Origin: Pseudomonas marginalis
GTDB taxonomy: Bacteria > Pseudomonadota > Gammaproteobacteria > Pseudomonadales > Pseudomonadaceae
DNA length: 64,000 bases
Direction of reading: 5' to 3'
Assembly (NCBI RefSeq): GCF_008692035.1
Contig: NZ_VTFG01000001.1
Coordinates: 1,302,001-1,366,000, forward strand
The position numbers were made by a program, and so were the translations under genes. This document shows positions 52,814 through 63,907 of the stretch, one piece after another (within the stretch, counting starts at the first letter, position 1; each line of letters begins with the position of its first letter). Under the pieces are notes generated by a model, which was given only the letters and a program-made list of their open reading frames with translations, had not been told where the DNA came from and ran no database searches.

Positions 52814-54004
52814 CTAGCCCGGATGCCCATCGACCCGTGCCTGCCACAGCATCGGGCCATACCGCCACAGGTACAGGCCGAGCCCGAGGGTCCAGCACAC
52901 CCCCGCCAGCCACAACGCGGCCATCGGCAACAGCAGGACCAGCACCACCCGGCACACACACGCCAGGTTCAGCAGCCCAAAGGCCAGGGTCATCCCTGCG
53001 GGCGGCTGCAACGGGCGGCCGGTGTGGCCCAGGCTGACGCGGGCGATCATGGCCAGGATCAGCCCGGCCATGGCGCCGATGGTCAATGCATGCACGGCCA
53101 GGCTGGGATTGAGCGGCGCGCCGAAGTGCCACAGCGCCATGCCCAGGCAGGCCACGGCCAGCCAGGCATACGCCAGGTGCAATGACCACAGCAACGGCAC
53201 GCGCCACAGGCCACGATCATGCCAGCGGACCAGGCGCACCAGGTGCCCCAGCCCGAGGGCGGCGAACAGCAGGCCGATCCACAGGTTGGCGCCCAACGCG
53301 GGCCCTGCGGCATACAGCACGGCGATCAGCAGCGAGCCGCCAAGCAATATAAGGTCCAGCCACGCCCAGGGTTTGACCGCTTCGACCCGACCCAAACCGC
53401 GCTGGGTGAAAAACGGAATCACCCGTCCGCCGATCAGGCCCATCATCGCCGCCACCAGCCACAGGCCGGTGAGCACCGCCTGGCGCTGCAGCCCGGAGTC
53501 ATTGCGCAGCAAGCCATACAGCGACAGCGCATCAGCCACGGTCAGCAGCGCCAGCACCAGCACAATCGGGTAATTACGCGTCTGTCTTACCTGCCAGAGG
53601 GTCCAGCCCATCACCGCGGCGACGGCCAAGGGAAAGGTCAGTTCCAGCACCGCCAGCAGCGGCCAGTGCAGGTTGAACAACCAGCCCAGGCGCGCCGCCA
53701 GCCACACGCCGGCAAGCAGCGCCAGGGCATTGCCGCTGATGCCTGGGCGGCCGGTCCAGGTCTGCACTGCCGTGAGCAGGAACCCGGCGATGATCGCCAC
53801 GCCAAAGCCGAACAGCAGCTCATGGCGATGCCAGGCCAGCCAGCCGCCGGCGGGTTGCCAACTGCCGAGGTGCCCGCCCAGGGCCAGCAGCCACAGGGGG
53901 ATTGCCAGCGCCGCCAACACACAGGCGCCGAGAAAGAATGGCCGGAAGGCCAGGCGAAACAACGGGGTAATCGACATGGCCTTGCGCCGATCGAGCACTT
54001 GCAT
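52814..54004 (-). CDS. nnrS: NnrS family protein
   Basis: A 396-residue, roughly 12-helix membrane protein of the NnrS family (LFRLAFRPFFLGACVLAALAI; WHRHELLFGFGVAIIAGFLL; GGRVIPFFTQRG; MIARVSLGHTGR). NnrS binds haem and copper and lowers nitrosative stress, often under NO-responsive control. AGGGAG lies 8 nt before the ATG at 54004. A half-perfect Anr/Dnr box lies 57 bp upstream. Confidence 0.9.
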   Translation of the reverse strand: MQVLDRRKAMSITPLFRLAFRPFFLGACVLAALAIPLWLLALGGHLGSWQPAGGWLAWHRHELLFGFGVAIIAGFLLTAVQTWTGRPGISGNALALLAGVWLAARLGWLFNLHWPLLAVLELTFPLAVAAVMGWTLWQVRQTRNYPIVLVLALLTVADALSLYGLLRNDSGLQRQAVLTGLWLVAAMMGLIGGRVIPFFTQRGLGRVEAVKPWAWLDLILLGGSLLIAVLYAAGPALGANLWIGLLFAALGLGHLVRLVRWHDRGLWRVPLLWSLHLAYAWLAVACLGMALWHFGAPLNPSLAVHALTIGAMAGLILAMIARVSLGHTGRPLQPPAGMTLAFGLLNLACVCRVVLVLLLPMAALWLAGVCWTLGLGLYLWRYGPMLWQARVDGHPG

Positions 54005-54060
54005 GACACGGTCTCCCTTCAGGACTGCGGCAATCTTGCGCCGATACCTGCGTATTGCCC

Positions 54061-54074
54061 TTGTCGTAGATCAA
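54061..54074 (-). promoter_or_regulatory. Candidate Anr/Dnr box between nnrS and dnr
   Basis: The plus strand reads TTGTCGTAGATCAA (TTGATCTACGACAA on the minus strand): one perfect half site and 8 of 10 matches in total. It is placed to serve nnrS and perhaps the divergent small ORF and dnr. Confidence 0.5.
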
Positions 54075-54136
54075 GTCGCTATCGGGGCCAAGGGATTACC
54101 CTCGCGCCTATATCCACACCGCACCCCGGAGCCATG

Positions 54137-54226
54137 ATGAAAAACGCCTATGTCCCCCTCGCCTGGTTTGTGATCCTCGGCTCCATGCTGGCCGCCGCCA
54201 GCGGGCTCTCGCTGGTGCTGGTGTGA
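54137..54226 (+). CDS. Candidate 29-residue membrane peptide upstream of dnr
   Basis: A short ORF (MKNAYVPLAWFVILGSMLAA...SLVLV) that is almost entirely one membrane helix. GGAG lies 5 nt before the ATG at 54137; another ATG precedes it by 3 bp. Its stop overlaps a GTG that could start a longer dnr frame. It resembles other tiny membrane proteins of respiratory loci but no family was recognised. Confidence 0.5.
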   Translation: MKNAYVPLAWFVILGSMLAAASGLSLVLV

Positions 54227-54255
54227 ACGCCCCGCTGCTGTTCAAGGAACCGGGC

Positions 54256-54939
54256 ATGGTGCTGCATCGCGTGCACCACCAGATCCTGCGCAGCCATCAC
54301 CTGTTCGAACCGCTGAACGACGAAGAACTCGACGAGCTGATGGGCAACAGCCAGTTGCTGAGCATCGACAAAGGCGAGCCGCTGTTCCGCCAGGGCGAAT
54401 CGGCCGAGGCGTTTTACTTTGTGATCGCCGGTGCGGTGAAGGTCTACCGTTTGACCCCCGACGGCCAGGAGAAAGTCTTCGAAGTAATCGGCGAGCGCCA
54501 GACCTTCGCCGAGGCCATGATGCTGATGGACACCCCCAACTACGTGGCCTGCGCCGAAGCGGTGTGCCCCACCCAGTTGTACCGTTTGTCCAACGCCACC
54601 TACATGCGCCTGCTGCACAGCAACAGCCGCCTGACCTTCGCCCTGCTCGGCACGTTGTGCGTGCGCCTGCACCAGCGGGTCAACGAGATCGAGACCCTGT
54701 CGCTGAAAAACGCCACCCACCGCGTGGTGCGCTACCTGCTGACCCAACTGATGCGCCTGCACAGCACCGACGCCACCTTCGAACTGCCCATGGCCAAGCA
54801 GTTGATTGCCGGGCATCTGTCGATCCAGCCGGAGACCTTTTCGCGGATTATCCGGCGCCTGATCGACGAAAAGATCATCACCCAGGACGGACGTCAGATC
54901 GCCATTCTGGACCGGCTGCGCCTGGAGCAATTCGAGTGA
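54256..54939 (+). CDS. dnr: NO-responsive denitrification regulator Dnr
   Basis: A 227-residue Crp/Fnr-family regulator that closely follows P. aeruginosa Dnr (HRVHHQILRSHHLFEPL; FRQGESAEAFYFVIAGAVKV; ETLSLKNATHRVVRYLLT; LSIQPETFSRIIRRL). Dnr binds haem and activates nir, nor and nos genes in response to NO. AAGGAA lies 6 nt before the ATG at 54256, which gives the same length as P. aeruginosa Dnr; a GTG at 54223 is the alternative. The stop overlaps dnrP by 3 bases. Confidence 0.92.
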   Translation: MVLHRVHHQILRSHHLFEPLNDEELDELMGNSQLLSIDKGEPLFRQGESAEAFYFVIAGAVKVYRLTPDGQEKVFEVIGERQTFAEAMMLMDTPNYVACAEAVCPTQLYRLSNATYMRLLHSNSRLTFALLGTLCVRLHQRVNEIETLSLKNATHRVVRYLLTQLMRLHSTDATFELPMAKQLIAGHLSIQPETFSRIIRRLIDEKIITQDGRQIAILDRLRLEQFE

Positions 54940-55127
54940 AAACCTGCCTGTATTGCCAGCAGCGCAATGCCGACGTGCGCGAGGCATGCGCCGGCTGCGG
55001 AACGTCCCTGCCCGCCGCGGATGCCAGCCTGCAAGCGCGGCGGCTACGGCGTTTCCAGTGGTTCTGCCTGGGCCTGGCGCTGTTTTGCATCGCGATGTTC
55101 TTCTGGTTGCCCCGCGACTTCTACTGA
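54936..55127 (+). CDS. dnrP: DnrP, small zinc-ribbon membrane protein
   Basis: A GTG-started 63-residue protein with two C-x2-C pairs at the N-terminus (CLYCQQRNADVREACAGCG) and one C-terminal membrane helix (FQWFCLGLALFCIAMFFW). It corresponds to DnrP found next to dnr genes in P. stutzeri and relatives; the function is unknown. It overlaps the dnr stop and ends 7 bp inside the 3' end of the convergent norD. Confidence 0.82.
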   Translation: MKTCLYCQQRNADVREACAGCGTSLPAADASLQARRLRRFQWFCLGLALFCIAMFFWLPRDFY

Positions 55128-56962
55128 CCCTCGGTCAGTTGCCGGTACAGCTGGGGCAACCGCAGCGGCAACTGCTCCGGCTGGCGGATCAGGGTGTAGC
55201 CATGGGCACCGAACATATAGGGCAAATAGTCCCCGGCCTGTCTGTCGATGGTGATGCAGAACGGAATCAGGCCCTGGCGCCGCGCCTCGACCACTGCCTG
55301 GCGGGTGTCTTCGACCCCGTAGCGGCCCTCATACAGATCCAGGTCATTGGGCTTGCCATCGGTCAGTAGCAACAACAACTTGCGCCGCTGTTTGCACGCG
55401 CCCATCAACTGGGTGGCCTGGCGAATCGCGGCGCCCATGCGCGTGTAGTACCCCGGTTTGAGGGCCTGGATACAGCCACGCGTGCGGTCGTCATAGACTT
55501 GCTCGAAGGTCTTGAGCTGGTGCAGGCGCACCTGATGGCGGCGCAGGGACGAGAAGCCATACAGTGCAAACGCATCCCCCAGCCCGTCCAGGCTTTCGCC
55601 GAACAGCAACAGGCTGTCGCGGATCACGTCGATGACCTTTTGCTCGTCGTTCAAATGCGCGTCGGTGGACATCGACAGGTCCGCCAGCAGCAGGCATGCC
55701 AGGTCGCGTCGGGTGTGACGTTGCTCCTGGTACAAGCCGCGTTCGGTGCAGGCGCCGTGTTGGCGTTGCGCGTAGAAATCCACCCAGGCTTGCAGGTCCA
55801 GCTCCGCGCCCTGGGGTTGCCGGCGCAGCCATTGGCGGTCGGTGCGCAGTTGCTGGAATTGACGGCGCAGGCGCTGGGCCGGGCCGAGTAATCGGGCCGG
55901 TAACGGTTGCGGTGCATCGGCACGTGGCTGCATCAGCTGCAGATTGACGAAACCGGGTCGAAGGCATTGTTGGCGGTAGTCCCACTCGGGCAGCTTGATG
56001 CCCTCGCCGAGGGGGATGTCATCCACATCGGCGGGCGGCAGGTCGAGGTGCAGCTTCAAGCCGCCACTCTTGCGCACGCGCTGGCGCGACAGGCTCAACT
56101 GGTCGAGGTCTTCGGCGACGCGGGCGGCGTCCGGGTCCTCACTGTCGTCGGCCCAGCGATCGAGGTCGACGTGCTCGGTCCAGCTGAACAGGTTTTCCAG
56201 GCGCACCACCAGCAGGCCGCCATCACGGCCGTGATCATCCACACGGCTGGCACGTTTGGGCGCGCCCTGCTGCTCCCCGGACGGGGTGGCGAGGTCGTCG
56301 CCGTCGTCTTCAAGATCGAGGGCCTGGGGCGTGTCCAGGTGCAACGGCGGGTACAGCCATAAGGGCAACGGCCAGGCAGCGCGTTCGCTGCGGGGCAGAT
56401 GGCGCACGCTGCCGGGCTCGCGCAGGGCCTTGCGCAGGGCTTTTTCCAGGGCGGCTTCAGCGGGACTCAGTCTGGCCGGGTCGGGGCGCAGCGTAATATG
56501 GGCGTCCACCAGGCGCTGGTAGCTGGGCAACAGCGCCGGGTAGCGTTGCAGCAGCAGCCAGGTCCAGCGCTGGTTGTCCCGGGCCCAATGGGTCATGGGG
56601 CCTGCATGGGCGGCCAGCAGCGCCAGCCAGCGGTACAGCTCCCGGTTCAAGGCGACGGTGGGGTACACCGCCAGGCTCGACGGCAGGCGTAGACGGTTGC
56701 CATCGCAGGAGGCCAGGGGTGCATGCTTGCAGGTGCCGGCGATGCGCATCAACAGGTTGCGGCGCAGCAGCAGGTCGCGTTCGCTGGCGGCTTCGAGGGC
56801 GATCCCGCTGGCACCGCCCAGGGCGCGAAACAATACGGCGAGGCTGCGCTGGCGGTCGACCAGATCGACCCGCGCGTGCGGAAAATCGACACTGGCGCGG
56901 CGGGTGATAAAGCGGTGCCAGGCACTGCCGACCCATTCTTCCAATTCAAGGGTAAAGGCCAT
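55121..56962 (-). CDS. norD: NorD, activator of nitric oxide reductase
   Basis: A 613-residue protein with a long alpha-helical N-terminal part and a C-terminal von Willebrand A domain whose metal site appears as LLADLSMSTD (about 430) and LLLLTDGKPNDLD. It works with the AAA+ protein NirQ/NorQ to mature NorCB. The ATG at 56962 has GGAG at 8 nt. In most Pseudomonas norD follows norB directly; here 978 bp of repeats lie between. Confidence 0.92.
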   Translation of the reverse strand: MAFTLELEEWVGSAWHRFITRRASVDFPHARVDLVDRQRSLAVLFRALGGASGIALEAASERDLLLRRNLLMRIAGTCKHAPLASCDGNRLRLPSSLAVYPTVALNRELYRWLALLAAHAGPMTHWARDNQRWTWLLLQRYPALLPSYQRLVDAHITLRPDPARLSPAEAALEKALRKALREPGSVRHLPRSERAAWPLPLWLYPPLHLDTPQALDLEDDGDDLATPSGEQQGAPKRASRVDDHGRDGGLLVVRLENLFSWTEHVDLDRWADDSEDPDAARVAEDLDQLSLSRQRVRKSGGLKLHLDLPPADVDDIPLGEGIKLPEWDYRQQCLRPGFVNLQLMQPRADAPQPLPARLLGPAQRLRRQFQQLRTDRQWLRRQPQGAELDLQAWVDFYAQRQHGACTERGLYQEQRHTRRDLACLLLADLSMSTDAHLNDEQKVIDVIRDSLLLFGESLDGLGDAFALYGFSSLRRHQVRLHQLKTFEQVYDDRTRGCIQALKPGYYTRMGAAIRQATQLMGACKQRRKLLLLLTDGKPNDLDLYEGRYGVEDTRQAVVEARRQGLIPFCITIDRQAGDYLPYMFGAHGYTLIRQPEQLPLRLPQLYRQLTEGQ

Positions 56963-57009
56963 GGGATGGGCTCCAACTGTTTGATGTTTGACAGGCACAC
57001 TGCAGTCAA

Positions 57010-57045
57010 AATGTGGGAGGGGCGGTGCGACGATTCGACTTGCTC
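57010..57045. repeat. REP variant upstream of norD
   Basis: GTGGGAGGGGCGGTGCGACG followed by ATTCGACTTGCTCCCGAT, the same variant as at 52196 and 57883 but in opposite orientation. Confidence 0.85.
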
Positions 57046-57087
57046 CCGATGGCGGCCTCTGGGCCGACCATTTTTTTGGATTGGACC

Positions 57088-57400
57088 GAGTGCATATCCA
57101 TTGCTGCGGTAACGGCCACTTAGGGTTCCGCTCTTACAGCGGGTCACTTTTGGAAAAGAGCCCCAAAAGTAACCAAAAGGGCTCTTGCCCCAACACTCGG
57201 CACCTCGCCTAGGCTCGGTGTGCCCTCACTCCGGCTTGAATCCGTGGGCCGCCGTCATGGGCCATCCTTGGCCCAGGACGGCTAACCCGGCGTCCTGCCG
57301 GGTTACCCACGGATTCCAGCCTGCGTTCGGCCAGCGTGTTTGACGGGGCGCCTAGGATCAAGATCAAAAGCCAGAGCAAAAGCAGACCGAGGTCCAGCTG
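57088..57400 (-). repeat. SIM repeat copy 6 (type B, reverse)
   Basis: The left half of composite element CE2 (57088-57852), starting GAGTGCATATCC. It has a complete type-B core at 57233-57321 with one mismatch in the closing stem (GGATTCCAGCC). Confidence 0.9.
57233..57321 (-). other. 89-bp three-way-junction core, type B
   Basis: Same architecture as the other type-B cores. A single A-to-C change near the outer end of the closing stem breaks one of 16 pairs. Confidence 0.82.
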
Positions 57401-57414
57401 ATATATGGAGATCC

Positions 57415-57525
57415 AAATGTGGGAGGGGCGGTGCGACGATTCGACTTGCCCCCGATTGCAGTGGGTCAGTACCAAATCCACCAACTGACACTCCCTCATC
57501 GGGGGCAAGCCCCCTCCCACATTTA
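57415..57525. repeat. REPIN inside CE2, interior inverted
   Basis: The interior 57454-57500 (GATTGCAGTGGGTCAG...) is the reverse complement, with one substitution, of the 47-bp interior in CE1 (31201-31247) and CE3 (60271-60317). Confidence 0.9.
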
Positions 57526-57527
57526 CC

Positions 57528-57852
57528 GAGTACACCAGGCACAACTCCGGTCGGCTCTAAGGCCGCCGCGCTTTGGCTTTTGATCTCAAATCGCCCCGTC
57601 AAACACGCTGGCCGAACGCAGGCTTTGGAGCGTGGGTAACCCGGCAGGACGCCGGGTTAGCCGCGCTGGGCCAAGGATGGCCCATCGCGGCGGCCCACGC
57701 TCCAAAGCCTTCGTTCGGGCACACCGAGCCTAGGCGAGGTGCCGAGTGTTGGGGCAAGAGCCCTTTTGGTTACTTTTGGCGCTCTTCCAAAAGTGACCCG
57801 CTGTAAGAGCGGAACCCTAAGCAGCCGTTACCGCAGCAACGGATATGTACTC
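57528..57852 (+). repeat. SIM repeat copy 7 (type A, forward)
   Basis: The right half of CE2: GAGTACACCAGGCACAACTCC to GGATATGTACTC, core at 57621-57709. A 30-bp tail and a REP variant (57883-57928) separate it from the norB stop. The whole gap 56963-57940 holds only repeats. Confidence 0.92.
57621..57709 (+). other. 89-bp three-way-junction core, type A
   Basis: Closing stem 57621-57636 with 57694-57709 (16 perfect pairs); hairpin 1 57637-57659; hairpin 2 57660-57691 (loop AGGA); 2-base linker GG. Outside it CCGAAC/GTTCGG extends the stem across an internal loop. Confidence 0.87.
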
Positions 57853-57882
57853 CCCCCCAAAAAGCGGTCGGCCCACAGGCCG

Positions 57883-57928
57883 CCATCGGGGGCAAGTCGA
57901 ATCGTCGCACCGCCCCTCCCACATTTGG
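57883..57928. repeat. REP variant downstream of norB
   Basis: ATCGGGGGCAAGTCGAATCG then TCGCACCGCCCCTCCCACATTTG, identical to the variant after SIM copy 5. Confidence 0.85.
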
Positions 57929-57940
57929 ACCGCGTTACCT

Positions 57941-59365
<1,425 letters not shown>

Positions 59366-59806
59366 TCAGCCCTCCTTGTTCGGTGGCCAGTTGTTGGTAT
59401 TGATCTTCGAGCTCCATTTGAGGAACTCGGCCATATCGTCCACCTCCTGGTCGCTGAGATTGAATTGCGGCATGGCCCGTCGCCCCGGTACACCCAGGGG
59501 CTGCATTTTCATCCAGGCATGCAGGAACGGCTTGAACCCTTCTTCGCCGCCCCGGCGCTTGAACACATTGCCCAGCTCCGGCGCGAAATAAGCGCCCTCG
59601 CCCAGCAAGGTGTGGCAGCCGACGCAGTTGTTGCGCTCCCAGACGCCTTTGCCGCGCACGACAGATTCGGTGAGTTGGTCGACGTTGCTGCGGGCGGGAA
59701 AGGTTTGTTCGGTGTGGTAGGTCAGGGCCAGGAAAATCAGGAAGAAGAACACGCTTCCTCCGAAATAGATATTCCTGGCCATGCCCTTGGTGAAGGTCTC
59801 TGACAT
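59366..59806 (-). CDS. norC: Nitric oxide reductase cytochrome c subunit NorC
   Basis: A 146-residue membrane-anchored cytochrome c: an N-terminal helix (about 14-31), haem motif CVGCH (61-65) and axial methionine in RRAMPQF. It passes electrons to NorB. GAGGAA lies before the ATG. A perfect Anr/Dnr box and a TATCAT -10 lie upstream. Confidence 0.95.
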   Translation of the reverse strand: MSETFTKGMARNIYFGGSVFFFLIFLALTYHTEQTFPARSNVDQLTESVVRGKGVWERNNCVGCHTLLGEGAYFAPELGNVFKRRGGEEGFKPFLHAWMKMQPLGVPGRRAMPQFNLSDQEVDDMAEFLKWSSKINTNNWPPNKEG

Positions 59807-59834
59807 GGTCGCTTCCTCATGGCTTGGCCAGGGA

Positions 59835-59840
59835 ATGATA
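59835..59840 (-). promoter_or_regulatory. -10 element of norC
   Basis: TATCAT on the minus strand lies 33 bp from the centre of the Dnr box, the spacing of an FNR-type class II promoter. The predicted transcription start near 59829 leaves a leader of about 22 nt. Confidence 0.6.
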
Positions 59841-59863
59841 GGGAGGTGGGGGGTGGAAACTGC

Positions 59864-59877
59864 TTGATGGCGATCAA
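59864..59877 (-). promoter_or_regulatory. Perfect Anr/Dnr box of norC
   Basis: TTGATGGCGATCAA matches TTGAT-N4-ATCAA at all 10 fixed positions. It lies 58 bp from the norC start. By analogy with P. aeruginosa it is probably read by Dnr in the presence of NO. Confidence 0.82.
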
Positions 59878-59932
59878 GAATTGTTGATGGTTTTGGTGGG
59901 GTATTTTTTTGGGGGTTGGGTTGGGTACATAT

Positions 59933-60238
59933 CCGTTATTTAGGTAACGGCGGCCTATGGTTCCGCTCTTACAGCGGGTCACTTTGGAAAAGAGCCCCAA
60001 AGTAACCAAAGGGCTCTTGCCCCAACACTCGGTGCCTCGCCTAGGCTCGGCATGCCCTCACTCCGGCTTGAATCCGTGGGCCGCCGTCATGGGCCATCCT
60101 TGGCCCAGGACGGCTAACCCGGCGTCCTGCCGGGTTACCCACGGATTCAAGCCTGCGTTCGGCCAGCGTGTTTGACGGGGCGCCCAGGATCAAGATCAAA
60201 AGCCAGAGCAAAAGCAGGCTGAGGCCTGCCTGCTGGAT
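59933..60238 (-). repeat. SIM repeat copy 8 (type B, reverse)
   Basis: The left half of composite element CE3 (59933-60465). Core at 60065-60153. In the TTACTTTTGG hairpin (59977-60007) one T:A pair has been lost from both arms at once (GGTCACTTTGG and CCAAAGTAACC). Confidence 0.9.
60065..60153 (-). other. 89-bp three-way-junction core, type B
   Basis: Closing stem GGCTTGAATCCGTGGG with a perfect complement, both inner hairpins intact, length 89 bp as in all other copies. Confidence 0.85.
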
Positions 60239-60248
60239 GGAGATCCAA

Positions 60249-60342
60249 ATGTGGGAGGGGGCTTGCCCCCGATGAGGGAGTGTCAGTTGATGGATTTGGT
60301 ACTGACCCACTGCAATCGGGGGCAAGCCCCCTCCCACATTTT
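60249..60342. repeat. REPIN inside CE3
   Basis: GTGGGAGGGGGCTTGCCCCCGAT and its complement around a 47-bp interior (60271-60317) identical to that of CE1. Confidence 0.9.
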
Positions 60343-60347
60343 TAACC

Positions 60348-60465
60348 GAGTACACCAGACCCAACACCGGTCGGCTCTAAGGCCGCCGCGGCTTGGCTTT
60401 TGATCTGGAGTGAGGGCATACCGAGCCTCGTAAGCAGCCGCTACGCAAATAACGGATATGTACTC
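60348..60465 (+). repeat. SIM repeat copy 9 (type A, large deletion)
   Basis: The right half of CE3: GAGTACACCAGACCCAACACC to GGATATGTACTC in only 118 bp. The core and the TTACTTTTGG hairpin are deleted (GATCT joined to GGAGTGAGGGC, then CCGAGCCTCG joined to TAAGCAGCCG). No gene is seen in 59807-60440 besides the norC control region and CE3. Confidence 0.85.
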
Positions 60466-60683
60466 AGTAAAGCGACCACAACCACCCCCCACCCCAGCAT
60501 CAAAAATCTCCACAACACTGGCCCGCGCCGCAACGCCATAAACCCATCCACAATCACCCACCCCTTGACCACCGCCAGCAGCAACACCGCCCACCACAAC
60601 CCGGACGCCCCCGTCAGCACAGTGCCAACGCTCAGCACCACCAACATCAGCCAACACAGGATCAGCGTCCGGGAACCCGTCAT
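60441..60683 (-). CDS. nirP: NirP/NorF-type small membrane protein
   Basis: An 80-residue protein with three hydrophobic segments, of the cytochrome-oxidase-subunit-IV/NorF type (WWAVLLLAVVKGWVIVDGFM). It accompanies the subunit III-like NirO/NorE and probably aids NO reductase function or assembly. The ATG at 60683 has GAGG at 5 nt. It starts 7 bp after the nirO stop. Confidence 0.82.
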   Translation of the reverse strand: MTGSRTLILCWLMLVVLSVGTVLTGASGLWWAVLLLAVVKGWVIVDGFMALRRGPVLWRFLMLGWGVVVVALLSTYPLFA

Positions 60684-60690
60684 ACACACC

Positions 60691-61254
60691 TCAGCGAATC
60701 ACATAGACCAGCGGAAACAACACCACCCACACCAGATCCACCATGTGCCAATACAGCACCCCCGACTCCAGCCCGCCGACCGACAGCCCGCCGCGCCAGC
60801 AGCCCAGCGCCAGCCACCCGAGAATCACCATCCCCAGCAGCACATGCAGGAAATGAAACCCCGTGAGTATCCAGTACAAGGTAAAAAACGTGCCGTGCTC
60901 CAGGCCCAGTCCGGCAGCGCCCAGGTGGGCGTACTCGCCAAGCTTGATCCCCACATACACCAGCGCCACCAACAACGCCGCGACGAACAAACCGGCGCCG
61001 CGTCGCCAGCACTGCAATCGCACCTGCTGCACCGCCAACGCGGCCAACAAGCCTGCGGTCAGCAGGCTCAAGGTCATCGCCAACCCGGTCGAGGTATCCA
61101 GCTGTGCGCGCCCGGCGGCAAACAGCTCGGGCTTGAGCGCCTGGGTCACGGCAAACGTGAGGATCAGAATCGCGAACACCAACAGCTCGGCGAGGATAAA
61201 AAACCACATCGCCAGGTCGCCTGGCAGCCGGCGCGGTTCAGGCAAAGTGCACAT
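60691..61254 (-). CDS. nirO: NirO/NorE, cytochrome c oxidase subunit III-like protein
   Basis: A 187-residue protein with five membrane helices resembling haem-copper oxidase subunit III (LAMWFFILAELLVFAILIL; HGTFFTLYWILTGFHFLHVLLGM; YWHMVDLVWVVLFPLVYV). It lies in the order nirQ-nirO-nirP known from P. aeruginosa. Its start overlaps nirQ by 17 bp. Confidence 0.88.
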   Translation of the reverse strand: MCTLPEPRRLPGDLAMWFFILAELLVFAILILTFAVTQALKPELFAAGRAQLDTSTGLAMTLSLLTAGLLAALAVQQVRLQCWRRGAGLFVAALLVALVYVGIKLGEYAHLGAAGLGLEHGTFFTLYWILTGFHFLHVLLGMVILGWLALGCWRGGLSVGGLESGVLYWHMVDLVWVVLFPLVYVIR

Positions 61255-62014
61255 CCACCACGTCCATCAGCGCGGCGACGGTCTGCGGGTCGTCGCTCAG
61301 CGGTTCGGCCAGGCAGGCCAGGCAGGCTTCGCGTGGGCTCATGCCGGCGCCGATCAGGCGGGCGGTGAAGATCAGCAGCCGGGTGGAGGCCACCTCCTCC
61401 AGGTCATGCTGGTCAAGCCGACGCAGCGCCTGGCCCAGGCGCACGACCTGGGCGGCCAGCGCCACATCCACACCGGCCTCGCGGGCGACGATGCGTTCTT
61501 CGTCGGCCACCGGCGGGTAACCAAACCGCATCGCCACGAAGCGCTGGCGGGTGCTGGGTTTCATGCCCTTGAGCAGGTTCTGGTAGCCGGGGTTGTACGA
61601 CACCACCAGCATGAACGACGACGGCGCCTTGAGCACTTCGCCGGTGCGTTCCAGGAACAGTTCGCGGCGTTCATCGGCAATCGGGTGCAGCACCACGGCG
61701 GTGTCCTGGCGCGCTTCCACCACTTCGTCGAGGTAGCAGATCCCGCCTTCGCGCACGGCGCGGGTCAGTGGGCCGTCCTGCCACCAGGTGCCGTCGGTGC
61801 CGATCAGGTGGCGGCCGAGCAGGTCGGCGGCGCTGAGGTCGTCGTGGCAGGCCACGGTGTACAGAGGCAGGTTCAGGCGGTGCGCCATGTGCTGCACGAA
61901 GCGCGTCTTGCCACAGCCCGTGGGGCCTTTGATCAGCACCGGCAGGTGGTGGCGCCAGGCGTGTTCGAACAGCTGCTGTTCGTTATCCAGCGGTTGGTAG
62001 AAGGGCTCGGTCAT
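61238..62014 (-). CDS. nirQ: NirQ, MoxR-type AAA+ ATPase
   Basis: A 258-residue ATPase with Walker A GPTGCGKT (30-37) and Walker B ICYLDEVVEA. Together with NorD it activates NO reductase after assembly and was first linked to nitrite reductase regulation. The ATG at 62014 was chosen over a longer frame that runs into the nirS control region. It is divergent from nirS (195-bp gap). Confidence 0.92.
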   Translation of the reverse strand: MTEPFYQPLDNEQQLFEHAWRHHLPVLIKGPTGCGKTRFVQHMAHRLNLPLYTVACHDDLSAADLLGRHLIGTDGTWWQDGPLTRAVREGGICYLDEVVEARQDTAVVLHPIADERRELFLERTGEVLKAPSSFMLVVSYNPGYQNLLKGMKPSTRQRFVAMRFGYPPVADEERIVAREAGVDVALAAQVVRLGQALRRLDQHDLEEVASTRLLIFTARLIGAGMSPREACLACLAEPLSDDPQTVAALMDVVDVHFA

Positions 62015-62091
62015 CACGCGTACTCGCAACGGGTTCGGCCCCCACGCTAAGGGCCCCTGCGACAACCTGGCAAGCACGTACAACGGCAAAC

Positions 62092-62105
62092 TTGATCGCC
62101 GTCAA
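62092..62105 (+). promoter_or_regulatory. Anr/Dnr box of nirS (and possibly nirQ)
   Basis: TTGATCGCCGTCAA matches the consensus at 9 of 10 fixed positions. It lies 31 bp before CATAGT (62127-62132), a plausible -10, placing transcription start near 62139. It may also serve the divergent nirQ. Confidence 0.75.
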
Positions 62106-62131
62106 GCGAGCCTTGCGCGACTGCAACATAG

Positions 62132-63883
<1,752 letters not shown>

Positions 63884-63907
63884 GCCCCATCAACACGAGG
63901 TCACCGA

